The notes below the pieces were generated by a model, which saw only the letters and a list, made by a program, of their open reading frames with translations, did not search any database and was not told the origin of the DNA. A stretch of 64,000 nucleotides of DNA from Bemisia tabaci (Eukaryota > Arthropoda > Insecta > Hemiptera > Aleyrodidae). Shown here in pieces: positions 33,592 to 43,955 of this stretch (position 1 is its first letter; the number at the start of each line of letters is the position of its first letter). The stretch lies in contig NC_092798.1 of NCBI RefSeq assembly GCF_918797505.1, positions 10,057,501 through 10,121,500 on the forward strand. Direction: 5' to 3'. The translations under genes and the position numbers were made by a program.

Positions 33592-34927
33592 TCATGTTTG
33601 CGTTGAAGTTCTGAAAAATCGTCACTCCTCTGTCGAAAACATGCACATTTTCTATTATTTTAATTCGGCGGATTTCCCAGGCATTTGATGAAATTTCCGC
33701 TTTAACTATTGGCTTCTTGTTTTGTCTCTACAGAACGGAAGAAAGGCTTTTTAAATTAGAAAGTATGTACACATGCTACCCCTGAAAAGTCAGTCACACT
33801 AGGGGGAAAATCTTGTTTTTCTGGTAGTTTTGGTTAAAATAGGAAGTGGATCACAAAAATCAACCCAAACTGTTGTGTTAATTTCGGCACAATTTGCGTT
33901 TAAATACGCACGGATAACAATGAGAACCGGGAAACCCCAGAATCAACCGAAGGATTGGGTTATACTTAGTGTTCCCATATTACCAACCGAACTTTTGTGT
34001 TATTCTTTCTCTCAGTGCAGCTTTGTTCGCATTTTCCTCCCACGAGGGACCCGTGCTGAGTGAAGTCGTAGGTATATTCAATTTTTATTCGACTCCCCTT
34101 CATCCCTCTCCAAGAATAGCCACTCGAAGAGTCGAAAAATGAACCCCACCATACGTCCCCAAGTCGAAAACGAAGATTATTTTCTCTCATAATCCCGAAA
34201 ATTAATTTGGAGCGAAACGTAAAAGAGGGGGAAATTCGTAATCTCCCCGATTACCGCCCGTCTCATTCAATCCACCCTAAGCGGGTCTTTAGGCCGGTAA
34301 AAGTTGTGGGTGAAATCGTCGATTTCCCTGTGAAACCCATGGGAAGTGAGCATAAATTAGTCTTCCTTGTGGCAACATTGATCCAACTAATGTTCCTACC
34401 TTTCAAATGAGGGAGTTTTTCAAAAGAGGTTATACGCATTGCTGCCATAATTCGTTGAAAAGCTGCGGACTTTGCATCGTGAAAATTGAGTAGGATTGCT
34501 GCAGGCTGAAAGTTTACATTCAGATGTGTGAATTTGATTTTTATTTTAAAATTGGGACCGAATTTACTCTGATACTCTGTTTCCACGATCAAAATGAGGC
34601 GCCCTACATTTTGATTGACATACTTTCAGAACGGAGTATCGATGCGATATGATTATCAAAAAAATAGCCGGTTTTTATTTTGATGTACAATACTCAAAAG
34701 TCGCATCGATGTCCCATTTTGACTGTGGAGTTGTCTCATTCAATGCACAATTCCCGGCAAATTGCAATCCAGGTATTTAAATTGAAAAACTAAGAAATTA
34801 ACTAGAAAGCATTGATCATAATGCTTAGAATTGATACAGACGTTTTCTCCTCTTTCATGTGTGCACACCCACACGACTGCACGTGCGCGCAGTGAAATTG
34901 GTCACCTTAGTTAGGTTTAGTTTGAAT
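33592..34927. other. no gene recognised
   Basis: AT-rich unique sequence. A loose palindrome at about 34590-34740 (ATCAAAATGAGGC and TTTTGACTGTGG, with GTATCGATGCGA and TCGCATCGATG) may be a decayed MITE. Confidence 0.35.
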
Positions 34928-34993
34928 AGGCAACTAAACCAACTGCTTAGCAAAGCAGAGAGTATCACGAGAAACTGAAGGCGCTCTGAGGTA
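34928..34993 (+). repeat. dispersed repeat shared with 4287-4352
   Basis: GGCAACTAAACCAACTGC, GAGTATCACGAGAAACTGAA and GGCGCTC recur from 4287. This copy lies about 190 bp before ratchet point 3. Confidence 0.5.
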
Positions 34994-35140
34994 AATCTTG
35001 CTTTTGAAGCTGTTTACTAATAAAACCTTTGCTGTATCAATACGACTTATTTAAATTTGTGACGTTCACACACATGCCGCTTGCGCATTGCCAGCGATTG
35101 CTGACTGCTTGAGACAGTTAGTTATATCATTTTCAAAATC

Positions 35141-35186
35141 GTCTTATCTAAATTTGTTTTTCTTTTTTATCTGTTTCAGGTAAGTT
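35141..35186 (+). promoter_or_regulatory. candidate recursive splice site (ratchet point) 3
   Basis: CTTATCTAAAT (branch-like), then a very strong pyrimidine tract TTTTTCTTTTTTATCTGTTT and CAG ending at 35179, fused to GTAAGT. Of the four sites this has the best tract. It is 15.1 kb after site 2. Confidence 0.65.
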
Positions 35187-36258
35187 ACTGTTTCCGTAAA
35201 GTATACAACTCACAGTCGAACCGTAAGTAGAAAGGAACGTTCTGTGGAAAGGACACATATATCTTTTCATTCTCTAAAATGTGTTCCATCAACGCATGAT
35301 CTCTCGTGTGTTTTGCAATAAATTAAAAATCAAACAAACCCATAAATAGAAAGTAAAAAAATTACACCAACTGACATAAAATAAGAAAAAGAATCTAACA
35401 AGGCGCGAGACTACCTCAACCCTCGTTCTCAACGGACCTTAATCGAAACGAATATCCGCGCTCGCGGTTGTGAAACGCCGACAAGTCGACCCTGCAACTC
35501 TCTCCTTTCCAAAAACAACATATCCTCAAACCCGTTCCCTTGCGCAGTTAGGCGTTTTTGCCACCACAACACATGTACGCAGACACTTTTAATTCGGTCT
35601 AATCACCCGAGCAATCCCATTTTCGAGGAACGAACTGACAGGTTGACGGATCCCATAAGCCCCGGCCGGAGCGTCTCACCTGTTGCGAGGTGGATATACT
35701 CGGGGTACCGACTTTGAAACCCCCCCCCCCCCATCGTCCCTGGCCCCTGGGGGACGGGGGGCCCTCGGCCGGTCGCGGAATCGATTAAAGAACCAGTCAT
35801 CGCGGACTCGTTGTCGGCAGGCCCCGCCAAGTGAAAAACCGCTTATCTCGCATGGAGGTTCTGTGTGATATAGGTGGTTTTGGGTGGGGCTGTGGGATGG
35901 TAATGCGAATTTGTCGGAGGTTGTTAATCCGCCGTGTGAATCAACACGCGGCCGGGAAGTGAGATTGATAACCGACAATTTGTTGGGATCAGCGTTAATT
36001 GCTCTTTTACCGTGCGTTAGGCTCGGTGCGCTAGCTTCGCGGTCGCCCTCCTCGGGGCCCCCGGGCAACGCAGCTTTTCCCCCGGGGCCCCTCCGACTTT
36101 TCGCGCAACGCCTCTTCGCTAATGCTCATTAACGGGGTCAGAAGTTCTCAGGAATTAACCAATCGTTGATTGCTCGAAATTATTTATGTGTGGGGTATTT
36201 CAAGATTAAAGGGAGAATATTTTCAGTTCTGTTTCAAATTCAGATTTTAATAGATTTA
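35187..36258. other. no gene recognised, GC-rich at 35640-36110
   Basis: C13 at 35720-35732. The GC-rich part alternates with TTGATAACC, GTTAATTGC and GTTAATCCGC-like AT-rich words, a texture often seen in conserved regulatory DNA. Overlapping frames on both strands (130-codon - frame at 35676-36068) are not recognisable. Confidence 0.35.
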
Positions 36259-36453
36259 TACTGGAAAAAAAGGAGCTTGGATCAAGAGTCCATACTCTTA
36301 AAAACACTGACAGGAAAAAATACTCTTGATTTAATCGGATTTTTCCAAGCCTCTTGATTTAAGCAGATTTCCATTTGAATCAAGAGTATTTTTTCTTGTC
36401 AATGTTTTTAAGAGTCTGGACTCTAGATCCAAGCTACTTTTTTTTTACCAGTG
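36259..36453. mobile_element. family B MITE copy 3
   Basis: TACTGGAAAAAAAGGAGCTT and AAGCTACTTTTTTTTTACCA are inverted. CATACTCTTAAAAACACTGA pairs with TCAATGTTTTTAAGAGTCTG. About 195 bp. Confidence 0.75.
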
Positions 36454-37204
36454 TATAAGATTCACCCCTAAAATGCCTCCAAATTTCTGAAAAACGTCGC
36501 CTTACCTCAAGCCATTAATCCTTCAGCCATTAAGTTCAACCAGCTAAGACTTCTCGACATTTTTCTACGTGTATGATACAACAAGATTAAAGAAGAATAT
36601 TTTCAGCTTTGGTCTAACAAAAAAAAAAGGCCTTTGGTCTTGTAAATCAAGCTTTTTTGTGTGTTACAAGATCCTCTCCTACAATGCCTTCACATTCTGA
36701 AAAAAAATTCCCCGCCTTTGAGCTTTATTCTACAGTATCTCCCATCCTATCCATAGCGAAACCCTCAAGAGAAACCGTATTTTTCTTCCTGCTTTCTTTT
36801 CATTCCAGGGCTCTTTTGCAAAAGTATTGAAAGTTCGCATCGGGCTGAAAAAAGTTAGCAAATCCTAGGCCTTCCTGTGTTTTTCTCTTTCTTCTTATTA
36901 TCTTTGCCTCTCTTTTTTGTCTAGGACAAAGGTTTCTGTCGATATTTCGGAAAATTCTCGAGTTTTCCTGAAAATTCGTATTCACATACATGCCGCTTTA
37001 CAGCCGCTTTTTCGGCTCCACGAAGCCTGACCACCATTCCCCCTATCGATCCACAATCCCTCGGGAATCGAGCACCTCGACGTTTCTGCTTCAATCCCAT
37101 CCTTCTACCCTTTCATTGGGCACCCATTGCGTCTTCTCCTAGGAGGAACTCGAGTTCTAGGACCTCCCTTTGCAACCTGTCTCCTGCTATTTTCTAAACA
37201 AAAT
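36454..37204. other. no gene recognised
   Basis: C/T-rich, AT-rich sequence. Two stretches near 36190-36260 and 36575-36620 share AAGATTAAAG...GAATATTTTCAG, suggesting an old local duplication. Confidence 0.35.
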
Positions 37205-37270
37205 CATAAGTTAATCAAAGGAACTTCGACAACGTCCTGAAGGCTCATACGGCATCATTCCTTTGCATGA
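37205..37270. repeat. family A right-end fragment
   Basis: TCAAAGGAACTTCGACAACG, then AAGGCTCATACGGCAT, is a family A right terminus. Confidence 0.5.
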
Positions 37271-37399
37271 CCGTTTAGAACACAAAATCAGGAATCCAGT
37301 TCTAGTATATCACTACGTAGGAGGACAAAACTTTTTAAATCTCAGCCTCATTCCACCTCGAGTTGCTAATCATCTAGAAAATCATAATTCCCGCAGAAC

Positions 37400-37647
37400 C
37401 CGGTTCTGGTTCTTCGGTTCTCAAAGGTCCACCTCATATCACCCGACCGGTCAAGGTCGTGCCCGGCCTCCTCAACTTTTTCCCCGCACGGGGACTTTCA
37501 GGACCCCGGGGGGCCCGCTCCCGAGTCCTCAAGCCCTTTGGTCGTGCCGCGTCCCAAGGTCCCCGCGACCTTTTCGGCGGGACGGGCGACGCGTGTGCAG
37601 ATCGGCCCCTGCTACGCCTTCCGATCGATCGGCCGATACCCGCCGCG
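37400..37647. other. GC-rich island
   Basis: Open frames up to 150 codons cross it, driven by composition. It abuts element M copy 2, as GC-rich sequence also abuts M copy 1. Confidence 0.4.
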
Positions 37648-38283
37648 CCGCTCAGTGGATCGAGTCAATTAGAGAAGTCGGACATGAAATTTTTTACTAT
37701 ACCTGCAAATTTTGATGTTTATTTCGCTAAATTTTAATTTCATAGGGTGCTACCAGCAGAAAATTTTACGAGGAAACTAATGAAACCACTTGTAGAACCA
37801 GGGAGTCTATAAGTCCGGAAATAGACCCGATTTTTTAAGGGGAGTCCGGAAGTAGTGAAAAAGTGCGGAAATTCCGCAAAAAGTCCGGAATTTTTTTTGA
37901 TTTATTTGCCATTTTTGTCTCAATTTGAGCGAGAAATTGAAATTTTTGAAATTTATCGAATTTTGTCAATTGGAGGTTCTGAAAGAGTTCTGAAATTTTC
38001 TGTCGAGGAGGTACTGGATTTCTCAGGAATGTACTGAAAAATTACTGTCAAAGTACTGATTTTTGGTCAACCTGCTATAGTAGACACCCTGTTACTAAAT
38101 CTGCAAATTTTGATGTTCATTTTGCTACATTTTAAATTTCAAGGGGTGCTTCCAGATAAAAATTTTACGAGGAAACCAATGAAACCACTTTTAGAACCTC
38201 AAAATTTTGTATAATCGCAGTTATAAGCTTTTAAGTTTCCAGATTTTGTCCGACCTCCGCTATTAGCTCCTTCCTCTGTGCGC
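37648..38283. mobile_element. family M element copy 2, with N-like insertion
   Basis: CGCTCAGTGGATCGAGTCAA, then AGAGAAGTCGGACATG, at the left; TTGTCCGACCTCCGC and CTCTGTGCG at the right. The M segment TGCAAATTTTGATGTT through GAAACCACTT(G/T)TAGAACC occurs on both sides of the inserted sequence (about 37703-37799 and 38101-38198). Confidence 0.7.
37800..38091. mobile_element. N-like insertion in element M
   Basis: CAGGGAGTCTATAAGTCCGG at the left and TAGTAGACACCCTG at the right form the family N type ends. The interior repeats AGTCCGGAA-type phrases. It is flanked by about 97 bp of duplicated M sequence. Confidence 0.55.
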
Positions 38284-38640
38284 CGATCGGCTACCGTCAC
38301 GTGATCAATTAATCCGTGGATCGCGGGGCCCCGATTTGTTTACGGGCTCCTCGAATGTTAATGGGCGGTTTCCTAGCCGACCTTTGACGAGGGGGCCCCG
38401 CTCGGAAAATGACTAATGAGTCACCATTCTCGTTTTCTCTATTTATCGAGGCGATCCGGTTAACGCCTGTCGCGGGGATCGTTATTTTTCGCGCCGTTTC
38501 GTGTGGCGTGGGTGGGTTCCGATTTCTTGTTAGCGTTCCCCGTTTATGGAACTCGGCGTGTCGCGCTTAAGGTTAAGGTTGATGCCTCAAACGCCTCGAG
38601 GAACTTTGAGGGTGAAAGGTTCGATTAGTTAATCTCTGTG
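38284..38640. other. GC-rich, regulatory-looking unique stretch
   Basis: Contains CACGTG at 38298-38303 next to TGATCAATTAATC, and TGACTAATGAGTCA (38410-38423), a palindrome whose right half TGAGTCA is the AP-1 consensus. Not repeated elsewhere in the window. A candidate enhancer, based only on motif density. Confidence 0.35.
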
Positions 38641-38701
38641 ACCATTGCGTGGGTGTCTAGAATTCTGGAATGGATCACTGGACAAGGTGCGAATTTAAGC
38701 T

Positions 38702-38933
38702 CACTGGGAAAAAAAAAAACCATTGGATCTAGGGTCTAGACTCTTAAAAACATCGACAAGAAAAAGTATACTCTTGATTCAATCAGAATCTAGCTTAAAT
38801 GAAGAACCAAGCCTCTTAATTTGAGCGGATATCCTTTTGACTTAAGCCTAAATCTGATTGAATCAAGAGTCCTTTTTCTTGTCAATGTTTTCAAGAGTCT
38901 GGACTCTAGATCCAATGTGTTTTTTTTCCAGTG
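38702..38933. mobile_element. family B MITE copy 4
   Basis: CACTGGGAAAAAAAAAAACC and TGTGTTTTTTTTCCAGTG are inverted. The arms extend inward through CTAGACTCTTAAAAACATCG. About 232 bp. Confidence 0.8.
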
Positions 38934-39031
38934 TACGGTTTTTTTTATCGGAATTTCACATAGAACACGATGCACAACGAGAATTACTGAATGTAACTTT
39001 TAACGAAGATATTAACGTTTTCGATGCATAA

Positions 39032-39390
39032 ATCAGGGTTTTTACTACAGGGAAAACCCGGGAAAACGCAGGGAATGGAATTTTGAGAGAAAACTGAGAA
39101 AACTCAGGGAATTTGACGTTGACTCTAGAATTTTCGATGTTCCAAGTGGAATGCTTATGTATCGGAGCATTTGCATGAAAATTTTAGAATAGGACTGTGT
39201 AGTTGTGAAGTTAGAGATGAATTTTAAGAGGCAGATGCAGACTTTAATGTTATCAACTATCAAACATTGGGAGTGTGATTGTGTCACACCTTTGTGATGA
39301 ATGAATTGTGAAGAGTTATTTCATGCAATGAATCAGGAAAAATACACGGAAAACAAGGAATTTGAAAGTTGAAAAAAAGGCAACCCCTGA
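39032..39390. repeat. N-like element, degenerate
   Basis: CAGGGTTTTTACTACAGGGA starts the segment, and phrases such as CAGGGAATTTGAC and ATCAGGAAAAATAC are N-like. The far end AGGCAACCCCTG is a poor match. Identity uncertain. Confidence 0.35.
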
Positions 39391-39806
39391 TTAATTTAAA
39401 CTTCAAATTCAACAGTCGACACATTCAATTTTCATCAAAACTGAATATGATCAACAGTCAATAAATGGTCTGTGTTGATCAGAATTGGCGCGGAATTTTA
39501 TCGTCCATCGAGGCCTTCAGAATAGATTTCCTGCATCATTCCTGCTTTTTTGATCACCAGTCATCACCAACGAATTTGAGCGTTGACTTCCGAAAGTAAC
39601 TTTTTCACTGTAGGGAAGATAGCGGTGCAGGTTCCCCTGGTTCCCCATCATAGATATTGTCCCTGTACTTATTTGATTTCATCAAAACTTTTTTGTCCTT
39701 GTACTTTACCACTCACCTCTGTGACACGTACGGTGTGAGTGTTATTTTCAGAAATCGATACTCAGACTCGTCGGCCAGTGGTCTCTGATGACAAAAGTGT
39801 TAAGCA

Positions 39807-39989
39807 ATGTGTTCAGCAAACGAAGCCTGGTTTTACAAAATGCCCGATTTGAGTTGTTGGCCGCGACAAGTAGATCGCGTGACGGAATGTCTCGCGCGGG
39901 AGGGTTTCAGCGGCGGACATCATCAAGTTGTTTACACGACGGACGATGCGATGCTGAAAGCCGCCGTAAACCACACCGTGTTCTTTTGA
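39807..39989 (+). CDS. unrecognised 60-codon open frame
   Basis: An ATG frame with balanced, protein-like composition (starts MCSANEAWFYK, with TTDDAM near the end) and a stop at 39987. An in-frame stop lies two codons upstream of the ATG. The CpG-rich block 39740-40080 also has a 99-codon frame on the minus strand, so composition alone may explain both. I know no family for it. TTATTTTCAG at 39742-39751 could be an acceptor, but no good donor follows. Listed as a weak candidate only. Confidence 0.12.
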   Translation: MCSANEAWFYKMPDLSCWPRQVDRVTECLAREGFSGGHHQVVYTTDDAMLKAAVNHTVFF

Positions 39990-40109
39990 CCGAACTTCAT
40001 CCACCGCGACGTCCAGCGCCGCCGCCGACGTTGTCTTGCCCAGGAAAAACACCACATCGACACTCAAACGTTGTCGAATTCTGGGGTGTAGAAAGTAATT
40101 AAGCTTTCC

Positions 40110-40767
40110 CATTACAAGAACCCTTCTCCCCTAAACATTTTTAAAGCTATATCTTTTCTTGATTTTATGTTCTCAAATTTCCACCATTTCGTATTATGTG
40201 CTCAAATTCCACCGTGATTCTCGAAAAAAATACGCAATTTTGATGCCCTTGCAAGCTTTTTGGCCAAGTTTTCATAGCCATCCTATTTTTCATTCGGAGG
40301 GTTAGGAGTGCAGAATATTCTATATTTTCAGATGACCGCCCTTTGGCCTTCCACGAAATGTCCCTTTAAGTTGAAAAGTGGCTTTTCTTCCTTTTGGAAC
40401 AAGGAGACTGATTTTTTCCCCTACGTCTGTCAGAGAAGATACTATAGAGACGATATGTTAAGATATATATAATCTAGTGAAGCAGAAGTTGGAATCGGAT
40501 GATTTTTCTCATAATGAGTATTGGTTAGGTACTTGTTCAGAACAATAAAAAAAAAAATCATTTAAATTCGCCTAATAATGATCAACGAATTTTGACTCAG
40601 CTTGGTAAGTTTTTCCAAATTCAGCAAAGAATTGCTTAACCATCTGCTCTTCTCTTTGATCATCACACATCATTCGGCACATCTGAGCGTCGACTTCCAA
40701 AAGCAACTCTTATACTGTAGGGAACACAGCATGCAGGTCTTCAAAATATTTTGTCCCTGTTATAAAA
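40110..40767. other. no gene recognised
   Basis: Unique AT-rich sequence. CATTCGGCACATCTGAGCG then GACTTCCAAAAG at 40670-40700 resembles AATTTGAGCGTTGACTTCCG near 39575, each followed by ACTGTAGGGAA. This suggests an old duplicate about 1.1 kb apart. Confidence 0.4.
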
Positions 40768-41027
40768 TGGATTGCATTTTGCAAAAAGGAACCACTAGCA
40801 TTGCAATGTTGCTAAGATTGTGCAACTTCTTTTGTCTTGGAGGAAAAACCCGATTATCCATTAATAGTTTCTATTTTAACTTTCTAAAAACTGTAAATTT
40901 AAGACAAAAATAACCATCTAAATTTCATAGTATTTCACGATTTCCGAAATTTTATTGCAAGATATGAAGTTGCACAATCTTAGCATCATTGCAATGCTAG
41001 TGGTTCCTTTTTGCAACATGCAATCCA
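40768..41027. mobile_element. family F foldback with about 62-bp arms
   Basis: TGGATTGCATTTTGCAAAAA at the left and TTTTTGCAACATGCAATCCA at the right are inverted. The arms continue through GGAACCACTAGCATTGCAAT and GTTGCACAATC with few mismatches. The loop is about 130 bp. It is related in layout to family E (GCATTTTGCA ends) but is a separate sequence. Confidence 0.8.
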
Positions 41028-41068
41028 AATGATCCCAAGGTCCCCCTCCCCCTTCCTATCTTTGTGGT

Positions 41069-41142
41069 GGAAAATTTGGGAATATCGCAGGAATTCTGAC
41101 AGCGTGTGAAAGCCCATACGACGTTTCTGCTCAAGACGCGGA
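41069..41142. repeat. family A right-end fragment
   Basis: GAAAATTTGGGAATATCGC, then CCCATACGACGTTTCTGCTC, is a diverged right terminus of family A. Confidence 0.45.
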
Positions 41143-41149
41143 GCGTGGG

Positions 41150-41575
41150 ACCGGGTCCTTTATCGACTTCCTCACTTATTTACATGCGAGCAGTTTTACG
41201 ATCGTGCCGGTATCCATTCCTTGGGCGATCCCTCGATTAAACGCCGTTGATCCAACAATCCGTGTTGGCCAAACGTCAGCTCGGATCCGGGCCGGGGCTT
41301 CGTAAACAATCCGAATCGGAGAGGACGCCGCGCCCGCTCCCAAACCGCGTAAGTCCCCCACGACGGCCGTGGTCGGATGCGCGGTTTCGGATCGGCCGGA
41401 GCGCGGGCAGTGAGGAGGAAGCCCGAGCAACTCGACCGGACCCGGACGAAACCGCGGTGGCCGACCGCTTCCCGGCACGCACTCCCATCGTCTCCGATTA
41501 GGGCCGGCCACCCTCGCCAACGTCACGTCACCGGTAGCCATCTTGCGCGTCATTCGGTCCCGTGAGCAAGGAGAC
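41150..41575. other. GC-rich island
   Basis: Frames are open on both strands (125 codons on -, 84 on +), a sign of composition rather than coding. No recognisable domain. Confidence 0.4.
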
Positions 41576-41607
41576 GAAATATTTTAAGACCCTTCACTGG
41601 ACCCTTG

Positions 41608-42004
41608 CACTGAAAAAAAATTCTCGGCGTTTTACCAAGGTCCGTTGGTACCTTTACCATCTCACTTTTTACAATTATCGGTAATTTTACCAAAACAGAC
41701 TGGTAAGCTTACCTAAGAACCGTATTTTTACTGTTTTTCTCAGTAAGAATACCACTCAACTTGGTAATCAATTCCGGTAACTTGCCATTTTATCTCTGTA
41801 ATTCTACCACAGTCGAACAAAAAATATTGGCGTTTCACCGGGGTCCAGTGAAATTACCGAGAAAGTCAATAATTTACCTAGATTTCTCGTAAAATTACCA
41901 ATTCATAAATGGTAATTTTACCACGAAAAACTGGATCAAATAGAACCCTGAACTCTTGGTAATTTACCTTTTCTTAGTAAATACACCGAGATTTTTTCCC
42001 AGTG
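41608..42004. mobile_element. family O element, packed with TTACC/GGTAA
   Basis: CACTGAAAAAAAATTCTCGG and CGAGATTTTTTCCCAGTG are inverted ends. The 397-bp interior is filled with TTTACC and GGTAA words in both orientations, plus TACCAAGG/CTTGGTA pairs, so many small stems are possible. No coding content. Confidence 0.75.
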
Positions 42005-42007
42005 TGG

Positions 42008-42090
42008 AATACCTGCATGGGGAGAGTGCGGGCGTGTGGAAATATGGAGCTCTCATGGCCCGAAAGGACACCCAGAACCTATGAACTCAA
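42008..42090 (+). repeat. family T end fragment
   Basis: GGGAGAGTGCGGGCGTGTGG, AAATATGGAGCTCTCATGG and GAAAGGACACCCAGAACC match the T left end. It directly follows element O. Confidence 0.5.
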
Positions 42091-43337
42091 ATTGTCCAGA
42101 ATGATGTTTAATTACAATTTTCACGACCGATTGTCTATAAATCACGTATTTGCATTGGTTTCTGCACAAATTTGCTTATTTTTGCGAAAAAACGACCTTT
42201 AAAAATTTCAGTTCAAAGCTGATTAGTGGAAGCCCAAGAAATAACAGGATTTCAGGTGACTACTTATTGCGTACTTATCATCAGAAATGTTTAGCACACT
42301 GGATTCTTCATTCTCAAGTTCAGCGCAAATGCGCTGGAAACCTTGGACCTTTTTAAGCCTGGAACCTTGGGGCCGAATTTAGTTGGCTCTTTCACGTGGA
42401 GATGCAACATCCATCGATCAATCCAAACCAAACCCTCTACCAATCAGAGGCGCCAAGCTAGACCTAAGTGCGGTCGAGACTTGTCCTAAGTATATTTAAG
42501 CACGGTGGGACCGACAAAATTCGGCCCCTGCGGCCGGCATTCGAAGGTACAGGTTGTTAATTTGAAAATTTTACCGTTTCAAAATATGCACATCAATCGA
42601 TTACTGAATTTTCTAGTGTCCATAAATGAGATAAATCGATCAATCAACTAATCGAAAAATTCAACTGGTGCAATTTTTTTGACCCAACGAATACTTGTCA
42701 AGGGAACTGTTGTTCTTGTCGTCATGAATCCAATTTCAACACGGTTACTGTTGAGTGAGCCTTCGTCCCTCTCAATAGTGACCTCTGCGAATTACCATTC
42801 CGTAACTCAACCACGTCCGATGGAATCGATTCGGTAGGCGCCACGGAGTACGTGAAAACGAGGATGCTTAGAGCTCGTGCCAATTTTAATTTTGTGCCGA
42901 GCAGGAGTGCAAGGTGAAGGAGCGCGCCAAGTATTCTCTCCTAGGAGTTCGCACCTCGAGGTAATGAAGACACGTTTTCCACCCTCGTTTACACAGGAAA
43001 ACACGGGTTCTGCGTCGGAAATCGTCAATGAAAATCACTACGGTCATTAGCGGGCGAAAACGGAGAAGTGTCAAAAATTATGCTCACGCGACCCAGTGTT
43101 GCCACGTTTCGCCTGGTGGTGCATTTTTCGATGCGACAATATATTCCTCTAAATGGGGAATTTAGTTTCGAAGGCAGATTTTAGCTGGACCCTGGTCAGG
43201 TTTTGAAGAACCTAGTTCTGATCATCCTCAAAGGGCCGAATTTTACCTTTTAGGCCCTTAGCTGCATCAATGGTTGTCCACAACTTTTTAAGATCACATT
43301 TGGTTCTCCTTCACGTGCAGCTTTGAAAACATCATTA
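42091..43337. other. no gene recognised
   Basis: Unique AT-rich sequence with a CpG-rich patch at 42790-43080. Short minus-strand frames there are not recognisable. Confidence 0.4.
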
Positions 43338-43505
43338 AAGACTCTAATCCGACCTCTGAAGGCTGAACCTCCCTTTTTTGGATCATTACTACCTGAAATG
43401 ATGATAAAGTATCCTTCTTCAGCGCCCATAAACAAATTTTGTCTCCTCTGAATAACTTTTGCTCCGACTAAGATGTAACCGAGAAGTCTCCATTAGGTAA
43501 CTCCA

Positions 43506-43614
43506 CAAGGTGTCTACTGTCAGTAAAACCTGAGCATATCGGGAAATTTGATGTCACCAGGAAAAATCAGGAAAATCGGTCATGAATCAGAAAATTTCGA
43601 GTATTTTAGTAGAC
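43506..43614. repeat. family N short copy, tandem unit 1
   Basis: CAAGGTGTCTACTGTCAGTA at the left and TTAGTAGACACCCCC at the right. The interior AAATTTGATGTCACCAGGA, then AAAATCGGTCATGAATCAG, matches unit 2 at 43708-43822. Confidence 0.75.
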
Positions 43615-43707
43615 ACCCCCTCTCATTTTCAAGAGATTTACGGAATCACGGATTACGGAATCACGGAATTACGGGGGTGGATGGAACTGAAGTCTCTATT
43701 AACTCCA

Positions 43708-43822
43708 CAAGGTGTGTACTGTCAGTAAAAGCTTAACATATTGGGAAATTTGATGTTATCAGGAAAAATCAGGAAAATCGGTCATAGATCAGAAAATGTC
43801 GAGTATTTTAGTAGACACCCCC
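43708..43822. repeat. family N short copy, tandem unit 2
   Basis: Same order as unit 1, with GGTGTGTACTGTCAGTAAAA at the left and TTTTAGTAGACACCCCC at the right. Differences are point substitutions. Confidence 0.75.
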
Positions 43823-43955
43823 TTTCGTTTTCAACAGATTTTCCCTCCTTTTCCTTCTTTAAAAAAATGACTAGCTCTAATCCAACTTCTCCAGACTCAT
43901 GTTTCACTCCTTTTTTCGGAGCAGTAGCATCTGAAATGTTAATAAAGTAAAACAT

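Larger units (their letters stand above)
43338..43955 (+). repeat. old local duplication enclosing tandem N copies
   Basis: The outer segments 43338-43415 and about 43872-43955 share CTCTAATCC(G/A)AC, CCTTTTTT(T/C)GGA, ACCTGAAATG-like and ATAAAGTA. Between them, two family N copies start at CTCCACAAGGTGT (43501 and 43703, period 202). The inner string ACGGAATCACGG is also locally repeated (43640-43675). Confidence 0.65.

Noticed and set aside
41608..42004. GGTAAG strings as splice donors
   Set aside because: They belong to the repeated GGTAA word of element O and occur in both orientations.
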